Part shown: positions 18,000-26,378 of the stretch, one piece after another
Layout: each line of letters begins with the position of its first letter
Numbering within the stretch: position 1 is the first letter of the stretch
DNA from: Proteiniphilum saccharofermentans
GTDB taxonomy: Bacteria > Bacteroidota > Bacteroidia > Bacteroidales > Dysgonomonadaceae
DNA length: 64,000 bases
Reading direction: 5' to 3'
Assembly: GCF_900095135.1 (NCBI RefSeq)
Contig: NZ_LT605205.1
Location: forward strand, 3,658,001-3,722,000
The notes under the pieces: generated by a model
The model's input: only the letters and a program-made list of their open reading frames with translations
Database searches by the model: none
Told to the model about the DNA's origin: nothing
Position numbers and translations under genes: made by a program

Positions 18000-18971
18000 A
18001 TGAAGTTCAAAAGATTATTACCAGTAATATGTTTGGCTGCCAGCAGTTGTATGATTGCCGTTTCCGGTTATGCACAGGTGACCCCGGCGGAAGCCGGTAG
18101 TGTGGATGGCGGAACATTGGTGGGCAGATGGGATATCACCGTCGATCAAGGTGGAAAACAGAGACCTTCGTGGTTGGAAGTAGAAATATCGGGTTTTGAA
18201 ACCCTGGTCGGACGATTTGTCGCGACGGGTGGAAGCGCACGTCCGATTTCCAAAATCCATTTCGACAATGGGAAATTCAATTTCGCCATTCCGCCACAAT
18301 GGGAGCGAAGCAATAACGATTTACGTGTAGAAGGTACCGTAACGAAAGACCGGATTGAAGGTATCATCCACGAAGTCAATGGGAAGAAACATCCCTTTAC
18401 GGGTGTTCCGGCACCTCGGCTGACCGGAAAGAAAGATGTGGAATGGGGTGAGCCAATACAATTGTTCAACGGTAAGGATCTGGATGGCTGGAAGACTTCC
18501 GGAAAGAAAAATCAGTGGATAATAAAGGATGGAGTGCTGATAAGTCCGGAATCTGGCTCCAACCTGATTTCCAAACAGGAGTTTACCGATTTCAAGTTGC
18601 ATGTCGAGTTCAAGTACGACAAGAATAGTAATAGCGGGGTTTACCTGCGCGGTCGTTACGAAGTGCAGATCCTCGACAATGCCCCTACTGATCATCCCAA
18701 CAGCCATTCATTCGGTGGCGTGTACGGATTCCTTACACCAAGTGAAATGGCAGCCAAAGGCCCCGGCGAATGGCAAACATACGACATTACACTGATCGGG
18801 CGAATGGTGACGATTGTAGCCAATGGAATCACCATTATCAGTAATCAGGAAATTCCCGGCATAACGGGTGGGGCCATCGACAGTAACGAGGCTGAGCCGG
18901 GACCGATTTATTTTCAGGGAGACCATGGCCCCATACAGTTCCGCAATATAGTGATCACACCCGCCAAATAA
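18000..18971 (+). CDS. Secreted DUF1080 (3-keto-disaccharide hydrolase-type) protein
   Basis: 323 residues with a signal peptide (LLPVICLAASSCMIAVSGYAQ). An N-terminal beta domain (LVGRWDITVDQGGKQRPSWLEVE, about 40-130) precedes a DUF1080 domain: IQLFNGKDLDGWKTSG, FKLHVEFKYDKNSNSGVYLRGRYEVQILDN and YGFLTPSEMAAKGPGEWQTYDI, a concanavalin-like jelly roll. DUF1080 members include enzymes acting on 3-keto-glycosides. By family knowledge this protein probably handles oxidised sugars in the periplasm, but the substrate is unknown. It is monocistronic, bounded by the dnaK terminator and its own terminator at 19035. Confidence 0.85.
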   Translation: MKFKRLLPVICLAASSCMIAVSGYAQVTPAEAGSVDGGTLVGRWDITVDQGGKQRPSWLEVEISGFETLVGRFVATGGSARPISKIHFDNGKFNFAIPPQWERSNNDLRVEGTVTKDRIEGIIHEVNGKKHPFTGVPAPRLTGKKDVEWGEPIQLFNGKDLDGWKTSGKKNQWIIKDGVLISPESGSNLISKQEFTDFKLHVEFKYDKNSNSGVYLRGRYEVQILDNAPTDHPNSHSFGGVYGFLTPSEMAAKGPGEWQTYDITLIGRMVTIVANGITIISNQEIPGITGGAIDSNEAEPGPIYFQGDHGPIQFRNIVITPAK

Positions 18972-19034
18972 TCCCGTTTCTCGTTTATGGCCCGGGAGCT
19001 ATTACCCTCCTTCACTAAACAGAAAAGATTAGAA

Positions 19035-19086
19035 CCGGAGAACAGATAAAGTATGACTTTTTCATGTTCTTCGGCTTTTTTGTTTT
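19035..19086 (+). terminator. Terminator of the DUF1080 gene
   Basis: CCGGAGAAC (19035-19043) pairs with GTTCTTCGG (19066-19074, one G-T wobble). An inner AAAGT/ACTTT helix lies at 19048-19060, and CTTTTTTG follows. Confidence 0.75.
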
Positions 19087-19235
19087 TCACAAACTGTGCA
19101 CATCGTATAGTTTGGTCTTATTCTGAAAATCATAAAGACAAAAGAAAAATAACCCATTTCTATCCTCGTATAATTACCTACGGCTTACCTTTTGAGAAAT
19201 GCGATAGTCTTGTAAAAAAACTATCACGTAGATCA

Positions 19236-19265
19236 TTGATATTTATATTTTTATTATTACCTTTG
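19236..19265 (+). promoter_or_regulatory. Promoter of the rpsU leader
   Basis: TTG (19236-19238), 19 bases, TACCTTTG (19258-19265), a perfect -7. A GATAGT/ACTATC dyad (around 19203-19226) lies just upstream. Transcription should begin near 19272, giving a leader of about 350 bases before rpsU. Confidence 0.75.
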
Positions 19266-19271
19266 CAGCCC

Positions 19272-19625
19272 GAAACAGAGAGGAGGTTATTGTACAACCG
19301 GAAACAGAGCAAAGAAGAAATAAAAATTTGCAGTGCTGGGGACTGAAGTTTGAACAGGAAGCAAGTATACGGGCGGTGATGAGAATTAAGGGTCCAGTCC
19401 GGTATGCAGGAAATACTGACCGCTGAAGCCGCAGTTATTTCGTTAAGCTAAATGAGCAGAGTCAAGCCTGCTTGAATGTTTTCGATAAGCGAGTACAGAG
19501 TAAACTCTTTCGAGCGTAGAAAACAACTAAGTATACTTGGACTATGCCATAGCGAGAATTGAAAACCAAGGAACTTGTGACTCAAATAGTCCAATTTTAT
19601 TGAAATAATTAAACAAACAACAAAT
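19272..19625 (+). ncRNA. Long structured leader RNA of rpsU, sharing a motif with the recA leader
   Basis: This stretch between promoter and rpsU has no plausible gene but many helices. They include GTAT/ATAC within a GCGGT/ACCGC stem (about 19373-19422), CAAGC/GCTTG (19463-19474), AGAGT/ACTCT (about 19497-19508) and TTGGACTAT/ATAGTCCAA (19537-19545 with 19586-19594), the last followed by TTTTATT like an attenuator. The words CGTTAAGCTAAATGAGCAGA (19441-19460) and ATGCCATAGC (19544-19553) occur in the same order upstream of recA. In both copies GCTA pairs with TAGC and GCA with TGC, leaving an AATGA/CA internal loop. I could not match tmRNA, RNase P RNA, SRP RNA, cobalamin or other riboswitch consensuses. 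Confidence 0.6.
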
Positions 19626-19817
19626 ATGATAGTAGTACAATTAAAAGAGGGCGAAAATATTGAAAGGGCCCTGAAGAAATTCAAACGTAAATACGAGAAA
19701 ACCGGAGTTGTAAAAGAACTGCGTAGCCGTCAGGCATTCATCAAACCTTCGGTACAGAAACGCAAACGTAAACAACACGCCGTTTATGTGCAGCAAATGC
19801 AACAAAACGAAGAATAA
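19626..19817 (+). CDS. rpsU: 30S ribosomal protein bS21
   Basis: 63 residues: MIVVQLKEGENIERALKKFKR is the bS21 opening, followed by the basic helix region (TGVVKELRSRQAFIKPSVQKRKRKQ). bS21 sits on the 30S platform next to the anti-Shine-Dalgarno end of 16S rRNA. The bases before the ATG (AAACAAACAACAAAT) contain no Shine-Dalgarno sequence. It heads the rpsU - recombinase - raiA - tRNA - tuf cluster and carries an unusually long leader. Confidence 0.97.
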   Translation: MIVVQLKEGENIERALKKFKRKYEKTGVVKELRSRQAFIKPSVQKRKRKQHAVYVQQMQQNEE

Positions 19818-19874
19818 ATTTTCGGATTTCAAAAAATTTTCTTTACTTTCGTAGTTCATCGACGGACTAACGAA

Positions 19875-20765
19875 ATGTGGAAAGAAAAATTCATACAATA
19901 TCTCCGTGTTGAGAAGAACTACTCTTCCCACACGGAGATTTCTTATTTGGATGACCTCACTCAGTTTGAGGATTTTATCACTGAGGGAAACAGCACATTC
20001 GATCCAACGCGCATCGATAGCGACGATATCCGTGTATGGATGAGCCATCTCATGGAACAAGGGATAAAACCGCGCTCTGTAAACAGAAAACTCAGTGCGG
20101 TAAAATCTTTTTTCCGGTACCTGAAAAAAAAAGGTGTAATCATACAAAATCCTGCCGAAGCGGTCACAGGGCCAAAGGTAGCTAAAAAGCTCCCCTCATT
20201 TGTGAATGATCCGGAGATGACAAAAGTGATCGATGATCCACTGGGATATTCCGATGATTTCCGGGGACACCGCGACCGCTTCCTGGTCGAGCTACTCTAC
20301 CTGACCGGCATGCGCCGGGCGGAACTGATAGCCCTGAAGGATACCGACATAGATTTCGGAGCATGCACATTAAGGGTAACAGGAAAACGCAATAAACAAC
20401 GTATCATTCCTTTTTCCAATTCCACAAAGGAAAAACTGAAAGAATATATCGCTGCCAGGGATGCAGATATAGAGAACAAATCCCCTTTTCTGTTTGTTAA
20501 GGAAGATGGAGACCCCCTATATCCTAAACTTGTATACAATGTCATTCACAATCACCTCAACAGCATCCCGACCTTGGCTAAAAAAAGCCCGCACGTATTG
20601 CGCCATTCTTTTGCCACTGAAATGCTGAACAATGGTGCCGAAATCAATGCTGTAAAGGAATTACTGGGGCATTCCAGCCTCGCATCTACAGAAGTCTATA
20701 CACATGTTACTTTTGAAGAATTGAAAAAAGCATATCAATACGCTCATCCAAGAGCAAAAAAATGA
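19875..20765 (+). CDS. xerC: Tyrosine recombinase XerC/XerD-type
   Basis: 296 residues. An N-terminal SAM-like core-binding domain (FIQYLRVEKNYSSHTEISYLDDL) precedes the catalytic domain. The catalytic residues are visible: Arg in LTGMRRAELIAL, Lys in VTGKRNKQR, His-Arg in HVLRHSFATEML, His in LLGHSSLASTEVYTHV and the nucleophile Tyr in the same block. Full length and all residues argue for a housekeeping XerC that resolves chromosome dimers, not a phage integrase. Its position between rpsU and raiA is conserved in Bacteroidales. The stop TGA is followed immediately by the raiA Shine-Dalgarno. Confidence 0.9.
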   Translation: MWKEKFIQYLRVEKNYSSHTEISYLDDLTQFEDFITEGNSTFDPTRIDSDDIRVWMSHLMEQGIKPRSVNRKLSAVKSFFRYLKKKGVIIQNPAEAVTGPKVAKKLPSFVNDPEMTKVIDDPLGYSDDFRGHRDRFLVELLYLTGMRRAELIALKDTDIDFGACTLRVTGKRNKQRIIPFSNSTKEKLKEYIAARDADIENKSPFLFVKEDGDPLYPKLVYNVIHNHLNSIPTLAKKSPHVLRHSFATEMLNNGAEINAVKELLGHSSLASTEVYTHVTFEELKKAYQYAHPRAKK

Positions 20766-20771
20766 AGGAGG
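20765..20771 (+). promoter_or_regulatory. Strong Shine-Dalgarno of raiA
   Basis: AAGGAGG, six bases before the raiA ATG at 20778. Almost no other gene here has such a site, so it stands out. It is directly adjacent to the recombinase stop codon. Confidence 0.6.
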
Positions 20772-20777
20772 AAAAGT

Positions 20778-21074
20778 ATGGAACTGACAATTCAATCTGT
20801 AAATTTTGACGCTACCGATCAACTCAAAGCGTTTGTGGAGAAAAAAATCAAAAAGCTGGAACGATTCTCCGATGATATCATCCTGGCAGAAGTGATCCTG
20901 AAAGTAGTAAAACCGGAGACTGCAAAGAACAAAGATGCAGCCGTAAAATTGAAACTCAGACATAGTGAGGCATTTGCCAACAAAATAGCCGACACCTTCG
21001 AAGAAGCTATAGACTTATGCGTTGTGGCAATCGAAAAACAGATTTTCAAAACCAAAGAAAAAAAGGAGAGATAA
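20778..21074 (+). CDS. raiA: Ribosome hibernation factor (short HPF / RaiA family)
   Basis: 98 residues, the short form lacking the C-terminal dimerisation domain of long HPF. Fold marks are MELTIQSVNFDATDQLKAFVE, KKIKKLERFSDDI, AEVILKVVKPETAKNKDAAVKLKLRHSEAF and TFEEAIDLCVVAIEKQI. Such proteins bind the A/P sites of the 30S subunit and inactivate ribosomes in stationary phase. It starts 12 bases after the recombinase stop with a strong Shine-Dalgarno, so it is cotranscribed with rpsU and the recombinase. Confidence 0.92.
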   Translation: MELTIQSVNFDATDQLKAFVEKKIKKLERFSDDIILAEVILKVVKPETAKNKDAAVKLKLRHSEAFANKIADTFEEAIDLCVVAIEKQIFKTKEKKER

Positions 21075-21096
21075 GGCCAAAAATTTCAGACAAAAG

Positions 21097-21128
21097 TTTT
21101 GGCATCAAAAAAAATATCACTACCTTTG
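21097..21128 (+). promoter_or_regulatory. Promoter of the tRNA-tuf operon
   Basis: TTTTG (21097-21101), 19 bases, TACCTTTG (21121-21128): both elements and spacing match the Bacteroidota consensus. It lies 53 bases before the first tRNA and is the strongest-looking promoter in the window. Confidence 0.82.
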
Positions 21129-21181
21129 CGACCGTTTCTCTCTTAAAATATGGAGAGAAGCGGTTAAATTCAAGAATATAA

Positions 21182-21255
21182 GCCTCTTTAGCTCAGTTGG
21201 CCAGAGCACGTGATTTGTAATCTCGGGGTCGTTGGTTCGAATCCGACAAGAGGCT
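21182..21255 (+). tRNA. tRNA-Thr(TGT)
   Basis: Acceptor GCCTCTT pairs with AAGAGGC. The D arm is GCTC/GAGC, the anticodon loop TTTGTAA gives TGT, and the T loop is TTCGAAT. The anticodon stem CGTGA/TCTCG contains a central U-U mismatch. The 3' CCA is not encoded. Confidence 0.93.
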
Positions 21256-21279
21256 CGAAAAGATAAAAAAAGAAATGTT

Positions 21280-21362
21280 GGGCAGTTACCAGAGTGGCCA
21301 AATGGGGCTGACTGTAACTCAGCTGGCTTACGCCTTCGGTGGTTCGAATCCATCACTGCCCA
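21280..21362 (+). tRNA. tRNA-Tyr(GTA)
   Basis: Acceptor GGGCAGT pairs with ACTGCCC, anticodon stem GCTGA/TCAGC encloses CTGTAAC (GTA), and the long variable arm (around GGCTTACGCC) marks a class II tRNA. CCA is not encoded. Confidence 0.93.
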
Positions 21363-21422
21363 CCCGATTTGATGTGATAATTTGATGATGAGTTGATTTA
21401 ATCAACAAATCTGCATTACCTG

Positions 21423-21438
21423 TTCCGATTTATCGGAA
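21423..21438. repeat. TCCCGAT-family palindrome, copy 2
   Basis: TTCCGATTTATCGGAA between tRNA-Tyr and tRNA-Gly: seven-base arms with a two-base centre. Confidence 0.65.
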
Positions 21439-21459
21439 TCTACAAATCATCAATATTTG

Positions 21460-21475
21460 TCCCGGTTCATCGGGA
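21460..21475. repeat. TCCCGAT-family palindrome, copy 3
   Basis: TCCCGGTTCATCGGGA just before tRNA-Gly. Flanking AATATT on both sides extends the symmetry. Confidence 0.65.
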
Positions 21476-21483
21476 TCAATATT

Positions 21484-21556
21484 GCGGAAGTAGCTCAGTT
21501 GATAGAGCATTAGCCTTCCAAGCTGAGGGTCGCGGGTTTGAGTCCCGTCTTCCGCT
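21484..21556 (+). tRNA. tRNA-Gly(TCC)
   Basis: Acceptor GCGGAAG pairs with CTTCCGC, anticodon stem TTAGC/GCTGA (with a G-T pair) encloses CTTCCAA (TCC), and the T arm reads GCGGGTTTGAGTCCCGT. CCA is not encoded. Confidence 0.94.
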
Positions 21557-21597
21557 CTTAATGAAAGAGAGCACAATCTGGTTCGTGGCAAATTATC

Positions 21598-21680
21598 CCG
21601 GTATCACCGGAAAGTCCCGTCCTCTGGCTCTGAAGCGTGCAAGAACCTCCAATCGGGAGGGAATCCCGATACTTATCGGG
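21598..21680. repeat. TCCCGAT-family palindromes, copies 4 and 5
   Basis: Between tRNA-Gly and tRNA-Thr(GGT): CCGGTATCACCGG (21598-21610), and CCCGATACTTATCGGG (21665-21680) with seven-base arms. Both are hairpin-forming relatives of the 7720 repeat. Confidence 0.5.
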
Positions 21681-21696
21681 GAATTACGCTCTTTCC

Positions 21697-21768
<72 letters not shown>

Positions 21769-21881
21769 CAAAACAGATAGATCAACGAATTTCAAGAAAA
21801 GGCTTATTGTCCTGTCTCTTGCGTTTTACTGTTTATTACAATGCATATATAATTTATTTAAACTAATTAATAGTATATTTT

Positions 21882-23069
21882 ATGGCAAAAGAACATTTTT
21901 CCCGGACGAAACCGCATGTGAACATCGGTACAATCGGCCACGTTGACCACGGTAAAACCACTTTGACGGCTGCTATCACAACCGTTTTAGCAAAAAAAGG
22001 TTTCTCTGAAGTACGTTCGTTCGATTCCATCGACAACGCTCCCGAAGAAAAGGAAAGAGGTATCACCATTAATACTTCTCACGTTGAATATGAAACTGCA
22101 AACCGTCACTATGCACACGTTGACTGCCCCGGCCACGCTGACTATGTGAAGAACATGGTTACCGGTGCTGCCCAGATGGACGGTGCTATCATCGTAGTTG
22201 CTGCAACCGACGGCCCGATGCCCCAGACACGTGAACACATTCTTTTGGCACGTCAGGTAAACGTTCCCAAGCTGGTTGTCTTCATGAACAAAGTGGACTT
22301 GGTAGACGACGAAGAAATGTTGGAACTGGTTGAAATGGAAGTAAGGGAACTTCTTTCATTCTATAATTTCGATGGGGACAATACGCCCGTTATCCAGGGA
22401 TCTGCTCTCGGTGGATTGAATGGAGACCCCAAATGGGAAGAAAAAATTATGGAGCTGATGGATGCCGTTGACGCATGGATCCCGCTGCCTCCGCGCGATG
22501 TGGATAAACCGTTCCTTATGCCGGTAGAAGACGTATTCTCGATCACTGGTCGTGGTACAGTTGCTACAGGCCGTATCGAAACAGGTATCATCAAAACAGG
22601 AGAAGAAGTACAGATCATTGGTCTCGGTGCAGAAGGCAAGAAGTCGGTTGTCACCGGAGTGGAAATGTTCCGTAAGATCCTTGACGAAGGACAGGCTGGT
22701 GATAACGTAGGTCTGTTGCTCCGTGGTATCGACAAAGACGAAATCAAACGCGGTATGGTGATCTCTCACCCCGGAAAAGTGAAACCTCACTCTAAATTCA
22801 AAGCCGAGGTGTATATCCTGAAGAAAGAAGAAGGCGGTCGCCACACTCCTTTCCATAATAAATACCGTCCCCAGTTCTACATCCGTACACTCGACGTAAC
22901 CGGAGAGATCCAGTTGCCCGAAGGAGTAGAGATGGTAATGCCCGGTGATAACGTAACTATTGAGGTAGACCTGATCTATCCGGTAGCATGTCACGTAGGT
23001 CTCCGTTTCGCTATCCGTGAAGGTGGCCGCACAGTAGGTGCCGGACAGATTACTGAGTTAATCGACTAA
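21882..23069 (+). CDS. tuf: Elongation factor EF-Tu
   Basis: 395 residues. It has the P-loop [10 protein letters not shown], switch I with [35 protein letters not shown] (G3), MNKVDLVDD (G4, NKxD) and GSALGG (G5 region), then beta-barrel domains II and III ending in [11 protein letters not shown]. It delivers aminoacyl-tRNA to the ribosome. It is transcribed with four tRNA genes upstream and followed by two hairpins before tRNA-Trp. Confidence 0.99.
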   Translation: MAKEHFSRTKPHVNIGTIGHVDHGKTTLTAAITTVLAKKGFSEVRSFDSIDNAPEEKERGITINTSHVEYETANRHYAHVDCPGHADYVKNMVTGAAQMDGAIIVVAATDGPMPQTREHILLARQVNVPKLVVFMNKVDLVDDEEMLELVEMEVRELLSFYNFDGDNTPVIQGSALGGLNGDPKWEEKIMELMDAVDAWIPLPPRDVDKPFLMPVEDVFSITGRGTVATGRIETGIIKTGEEVQIIGLGAEGKKSVVTGVEMFRKILDEGQAGDNVGLLLRGIDKDEIKRGMVISHPGKVKPHSKFKAEVYILKKEEGGRHTPFHNKYRPQFYIRTLDVTGEIQLPEGVEMVMPGDNVTIEVDLIYPVACHVGLRFAIREGGRTVGAGQITELID

Positions 23070-23078
23070 AGTAACCCT

Positions 23079-23173
23079 CTCCTATCCTTTTCGCAGGAAA
23101 AGATGGAGAAGTAACATAAAAAACCCTGCCTGCAATGTACCTTCCTATATGGATGGGAATAGGCGGGGTTTAT
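23079..23173 (+). terminator. Two hairpins after tuf
   Basis: The first hairpin pairs CTTTTC (23087-23092) with GAAAAG (23097-23102), with outer CTCC/GGAG. The second pairs AAACCCTGCCT (23121-23131) with AGGCGGGGTTT (23161-23171). The T-run is short and tRNA-Trp begins at 23176, so these may be partial terminators or processing sites that release the tRNA. Confidence 0.55.
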
Positions 23174-23175
23174 AC

Positions 23176-23248
23176 ACGGGTCTAGCTCAGTTGGTAGAGC
23201 ACTGGTCTCCAAAACCAGGTGTCGGGAGTTCGAGTCTCTCGACCCGTG
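23176..23248 (+). tRNA. tRNA-Trp(CCA)
   Basis: Acceptor ACGGGTC pairs with GACCCGT, anticodon stem CTGGT/ACCAG encloses CTCCAAA (CCA), and the T arm reads CGGGAGTTCGAGTCTCTCG. The 3' CCA is not encoded. The position between tuf and secE is the conserved one in this phylum. Confidence 0.95.
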
Positions 23249-23269
23249 CAAAAAAACTATCCGAATTAA

Positions 23270-23461
23270 ATGAAAAAAATAGTTGCATATCTCAGTGATT
23301 CCTACAATGAATTGGTTCATAAGGTATCCTGGCCATCCAGAGAAGAACTCTCCGGCAGCACGGTAATTGTATTGATTGCTTCCCTTATAATTGCCCTGAT
23401 AGTGTTCGGAATGGATTCTCTGTTTGAGTGGATATTAAAGCTTCTCTACGGTATTTTATAA
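23270..23461 (+). CDS. secE: Preprotein translocase subunit SecE
   Basis: 63 residues: a short amphipathic segment (YLSDSYNELVHKVSWPSREELSGST, with the conserved VSWPS) followed by a single transmembrane helix (VIVLIASLIIALIVFGMDSLF). SecE clamps SecY in the Sec translocon. It lies between tRNA-Trp and nusG. Confidence 0.96.
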   Translation: MKKIVAYLSDSYNELVHKVSWPSREELSGSTVIVLIASLIIALIVFGMDSLFEWILKLLYGIL

Positions 23462-23484
23462 AATCTGAAAGAAAGAGACTAACT

Positions 23485-24027
23485 ATGACTGATGAGAGAA
23501 AAAAATGGTACGTACTGCGTTCCGTTAGTGGAAAAGAAAATAAAGTCAAAGAGTATCTTGAATCAGAGATGAAGAAGACCGATCTGGGGAAGTATATTTC
23601 TCAGGTTCTCATCCCCACAGAAAAGACTTACTCAATACGCAACGGAAAGAAAGTGATGAAAGAACGCGCTTATCTTCCCGGCTATGTGCTTATTGAAGCA
23701 GAGCTGACGGGTGAGGTAATTCACGAACTAAAGAATATCAATTATGTTGCCGGCTTTCTACCCAACACAACTGATCCCCAACCTTTGCGGGAGTCGGAAG
23801 TAAAACGGATCCTCGGAACGATGGACGAGTTGGAAGAGGCAGGCGACGAAATGGATACCAAATACTACGTAGGCGAAAGCGTGAAAGTGATCGGAGGTCC
23901 TTTCAGCAGTTTCTCCGGTGTGGTAGAAGAGGTGAATGAAGAGAGGAAGAAACTCAAGGTGATGGTGAAAATTTTCGGAAGAAAACAACTCCTCGAGTTG
24001 GGTTATATGCAAGTAGAGAAAGAATAA
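23485..24027 (+). CDS. nusG: Transcription termination/antitermination factor NusG
   Basis: 180 residues from the ATG at 23485. An NGN domain (KKWYVLRSVSGKENKVKEYLE) contains LPGYVLIEAEL. A C-terminal KOW domain follows (GESVKVIGGPFSSFSGVVEEV, VMVKIFGRKQLLELGYMQVE). It binds RNA polymerase and couples it to the ribosome or Rho. An upstream in-frame ATG at 23428 overlaps secE and adds residues foreign to the family. Confidence 0.96.
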   Translation: MTDERKKWYVLRSVSGKENKVKEYLESEMKKTDLGKYISQVLIPTEKTYSIRNGKKVMKERAYLPGYVLIEAELTGEVIHELKNINYVAGFLPNTTDPQPLRESEVKRILGTMDELEEAGDEMDTKYYVGESVKVIGGPFSSFSGVVEEVNEERKKLKVMVKIFGRKQLLELGYMQVEKE

Positions 24028-24102
24028 TCAGATATTTGGTTACGCAGATTCTGTAAATTCTTTAAAGTGTTTCGAAAACCCCAATTTATTAAAATCAAAA
24101 AA

Positions 24103-24552
24103 ATGGCTAAAGAAGTTGCCGGACAACTAAAATTACAAATCAAAGGAGGAGCTGCAAACCCATCTCCCCCGGTAGGACCCGCATTGGGTTCCAAAGGGAT
24201 CAACATTATGGAGTTTTGCAAGCAATTCAATGCCAGAACTCAGGACAAAGCCGGAAAAGTGTTGCCAGTGGTAATCACTTATTATACCGACAAGTCTTTT
24301 GATTTTATTGTTAAAACTCCACCGGTTGCGATTCAGCTTTTAGAAGTCAGCAAACAAAAGGGCGGTTCAGCAGAACCTAACCGTAAGAAAATTGCGGAAG
24401 TTACCTGGGAACAGGTAAAGGCAATTGCTGAGGAAAAAATGCCCGATTTAAACTGCTTCACACTTGAATCAGCGATGCGGATGGTAGCCGGAACGGCTCG
24501 GAGCATGGGTATCGCAGTCAAAGGGGATTTCCCGGAAAATATCACCAATTAA
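24103..24552 (+). CDS. rplK: 50S ribosomal protein uL11
   Basis: 149 residues from the ATG at 24103 ([22 protein letters not shown]). It contains [22 protein letters not shown], the L11 N-terminal domain that binds thiopeptides and factors, and the RNA-binding domain ending in [10 protein letters not shown]. The upstream ATG at 24067 would add 12 extra residues, so it is unlikely. Confidence 0.97.
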   Translation: MAKEVAGQLKLQIKGGAANPSPPVGPALGSKGINIMEFCKQFNARTQDKAGKVLPVVITYYTDKSFDFIVKTPPVAIQLLEVSKQKGGSAEPNRKKIAEVTWEQVKAIAEEKMPDLNCFTLESAMRMVAGTARSMGIAVKGDFPENITN

Positions 24553-24567
24553 AACTTCAATTGAGAC

Positions 24568-25269
24568 ATGGGTAAACTGACAAAAAATCAAAAGTTGGCT
24601 TTAAGCAAGATTGAAGAGGGAAAGACCTATTCACTAAAAGAAGCTGCAGCACTGGTGAAGGAAATTACCACCACCAAGTTCGATGCTTCTGTAGATATCG
24701 ATGTACGCCTCGGCGTAGATCCGCGTAAAGCTAACCAGATGGTGAGAGGGGTTGTATCCCTTCCTCACGGAACAGGTAAACAAGTAAGAGTTCTTGTATT
24801 GTGCTCTCCAGAAGCTGAAGCCGCTGCCAAAGAGGCCGGCGCAGACTATGTGGGACTCGATGAATATATCGAAAAGATTAAAGGTGGTTGGACCGATGTG
24901 GATGTAATCATCACACAACCGCAGATCATGGGTAAGATTGGTGCCCTCGGCCGTATTTTAGGGCCACGGGGACTGATGCCAAATCCCAAGAGCGGTACTG
25001 TTACCCCCGACGTGGCGAAAGCCGTGAACGAGGTAAAACAAGGGAAAATCGACTTTAAGGTAGACAAAGCCGGTATTATTCACACCTCTATTGGAAAAGT
25101 ATCTTTCACGCCCGAACAGATTCGAGACAACGCAAAAGAATTTATCCAAACGTTGATCAAATTAAAACCGACCGCGGCAAAAGGTACCTATATCAAGAGT
25201 ATTTATCTTTCCAGTACGATGAGTCCGGGTATTAAAGTGGACACCAAATCGGCAGATGAATCCAACTAA
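24568..25269 (+). CDS. rplA: 50S ribosomal protein uL1
   Basis: 233 residues. It has the uL1 layout with [41 protein letters not shown] (signature) and [15 protein letters not shown]. It forms the mobile L1 stalk. uL1 in many bacteria also represses its own rplKA mRNA; no specific site was identified here. It lies 15 bases after rplK. Confidence 0.98.
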   Translation: MGKLTKNQKLALSKIEEGKTYSLKEAAALVKEITTTKFDASVDIDVRLGVDPRKANQMVRGVVSLPHGTGKQVRVLVLCSPEAEAAAKEAGADYVGLDEYIEKIKGGWTDVDVIITQPQIMGKIGALGRILGPRGLMPNPKSGTVTPDVAKAVNEVKQGKIDFKVDKAGIIHTSIGKVSFTPEQIRDNAKEFIQTLIKLKPTAAKGTYIKSIYLSSTMSPGIKVDTKSADESN

Positions 25270-25373
25270 AAAAGTGAGAAAATCAGATGAAACGAGCAGA
25301 TAAATTATTCTCTCAGAGATAGATGATTTAAGCGAGTTCCATATGATACCTCTGAAAAAAATAGTTCAATCAT
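25270..25373 (+). other. 104-base leader of rplJ
   Basis: Between rplA and rplJ. In other bacteria L10(L12)4 binds this leader to repress translation. Here I see only weak helices (for example CTCTCAGAGA near 25311 and an ATGAT/ATCAT pair near 25345-25374), so autoregulation is a family-based guess. Confidence 0.3.
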
Positions 25374-25886
25374 ATGAAAAAGGAAGATAAAAAACAGATA
25401 ATAGAGCAGATAGCCGCTAATCTCCAGGAGTATGAAAACTTCTACCTTACTGACATCGCTACACTCAATGCAGCGAAGACAAGTAACTTAAGAAGGGAGT
25501 GTTCCAAACAGGGGATCAAGCTGGTAGTGGTGAAGAATACCCTTTTGCAGAAAGCATTCGAATCGCTCGACAGGGATTATAGTGAACTGTATCCTATTTT
25601 GAAGGGAAATACAGCCATTATGTTCTCCAACGTGGCGAATTCTCCGGCCAAGCTTATTGATAAATACAAAGCCGATAAAATTCCGGCTTTGAAAGGTGCT
25701 TACGTGCAAGAAAGCTTCTTCGTTGGAGCAGATACCTTGCAAAATTTGGTGAACATCAAGAGCAAGACGGAGTTGATCGGAGATGTGATCGCACTGTTGC
25801 AATCACCTGCAAAGAACGTTATTTCCGCACTTCAATCCGGTGGCAACACTATCCACGGAGTATTGAAAACATTGTCGGAAAGATAA
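25374..25886 (+). CDS. rplJ: 50S ribosomal protein uL10
   Basis: 170 residues: KEDKKQIIEQIAANLQEYENFYL opens the rRNA-binding domain, LRRECSKQGIKLVVVKNTLLQKA and GNTAIMFSN are the conserved core, and the C-terminal helix (NVISALQSGGNTIHGVLKTLSE) is where bL12 dimers dock. It forms the base of the ribosomal stalk. Confidence 0.97.
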   Translation: MKKEDKKQIIEQIAANLQEYENFYLTDIATLNAAKTSNLRRECSKQGIKLVVVKNTLLQKAFESLDRDYSELYPILKGNTAIMFSNVANSPAKLIDKYKADKIPALKGAYVQESFFVGADTLQNLVNIKSKTELIGDVIALLQSPAKNVISALQSGGNTIHGVLKTLSER

Positions 25887-25976
25887 CTGTCCAGTCAGGC
25901 TATTTATGCCCGACGAAGATGGTTGAATTTAATTTTACAACAAACAGAATTAGTAATCAATTAAACAAATACAACA

Positions 25977-26354
25977 ATGGCAGACTTAAAAAAATTTGCT
26001 GAAGACTTGGTTAACCTGACTGTAAAAGAGGTTAATGAACTGGCTGAAATTTTAAAAACCGAATACGGTATTGAACCGGCAGCCGCAGCTGTTGCCGTTG
26101 CTGCAGGCCCCGCCGCAGCTGGTGAAGCCGCTGTAGAGGAAAAAACAGAATTCGATGTAATCCTCAAGAGCGCAGGTGCAGCAAAATTAGCTGTAGTTAA
26201 AGCAGTTAAAGAACTCACCGGACTTGGTTTGAAAGAAGCCAAAGACTTGGTAGACGGAGCTCCCAGCGAATTGAAAAAAGGTGTAACAAAAGACGAAGCA
26301 GACGCTTTGAAAAAACAACTTGAAGAGGCTGGAGCAGAAGTTGAACTTAAATAA
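25977..26354 (+). CDS. rplL: 50S ribosomal protein bL7/L12
   Basis: 125 residues: N-terminal dimerisation helices ([23 protein letters not shown]), the Ala/Gly/Pro-rich hinge ([22 protein letters not shown]) and the factor-binding domain ([39 protein letters not shown]). It recruits translation GTPases. A hairpin with a T-run follows its stop. Confidence 0.98.
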   Translation: MADLKKFAEDLVNLTVKEVNELAEILKTEYGIEPAAAAVAVAAGPAAAGEAAVEEKTEFDVILKSAGAAKLAVVKAVKELTGLGLKEAKDLVDGAPSELKKGVTKDEADALKKQLEEAGAEVELK

Positions 26355-26378
26355 CATTTACCTAATTTAGGTTAATAT

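Noticed and set aside
19053-19346. 97-codon frame in the rpsU upstream region
   Set aside because: It crosses the DUF1080 terminator and the rpsU promoter and has no protein-like features.
19373-19422. Hammerhead-like GTGATGAG and GGAAATAC words in the rpsU leader
   Set aside because: The conserved C of CUGAUGA is missing and no third helix or cleavage site fits.
19272-19625. tmRNA, RNase P RNA, SRP RNA or cobalamin riboswitch
   Set aside because: None of their invariant words (tRNA-like ends, GAGGAAAGTCC, GGAAGGAAGCAGC, GCCACTG box) is present.
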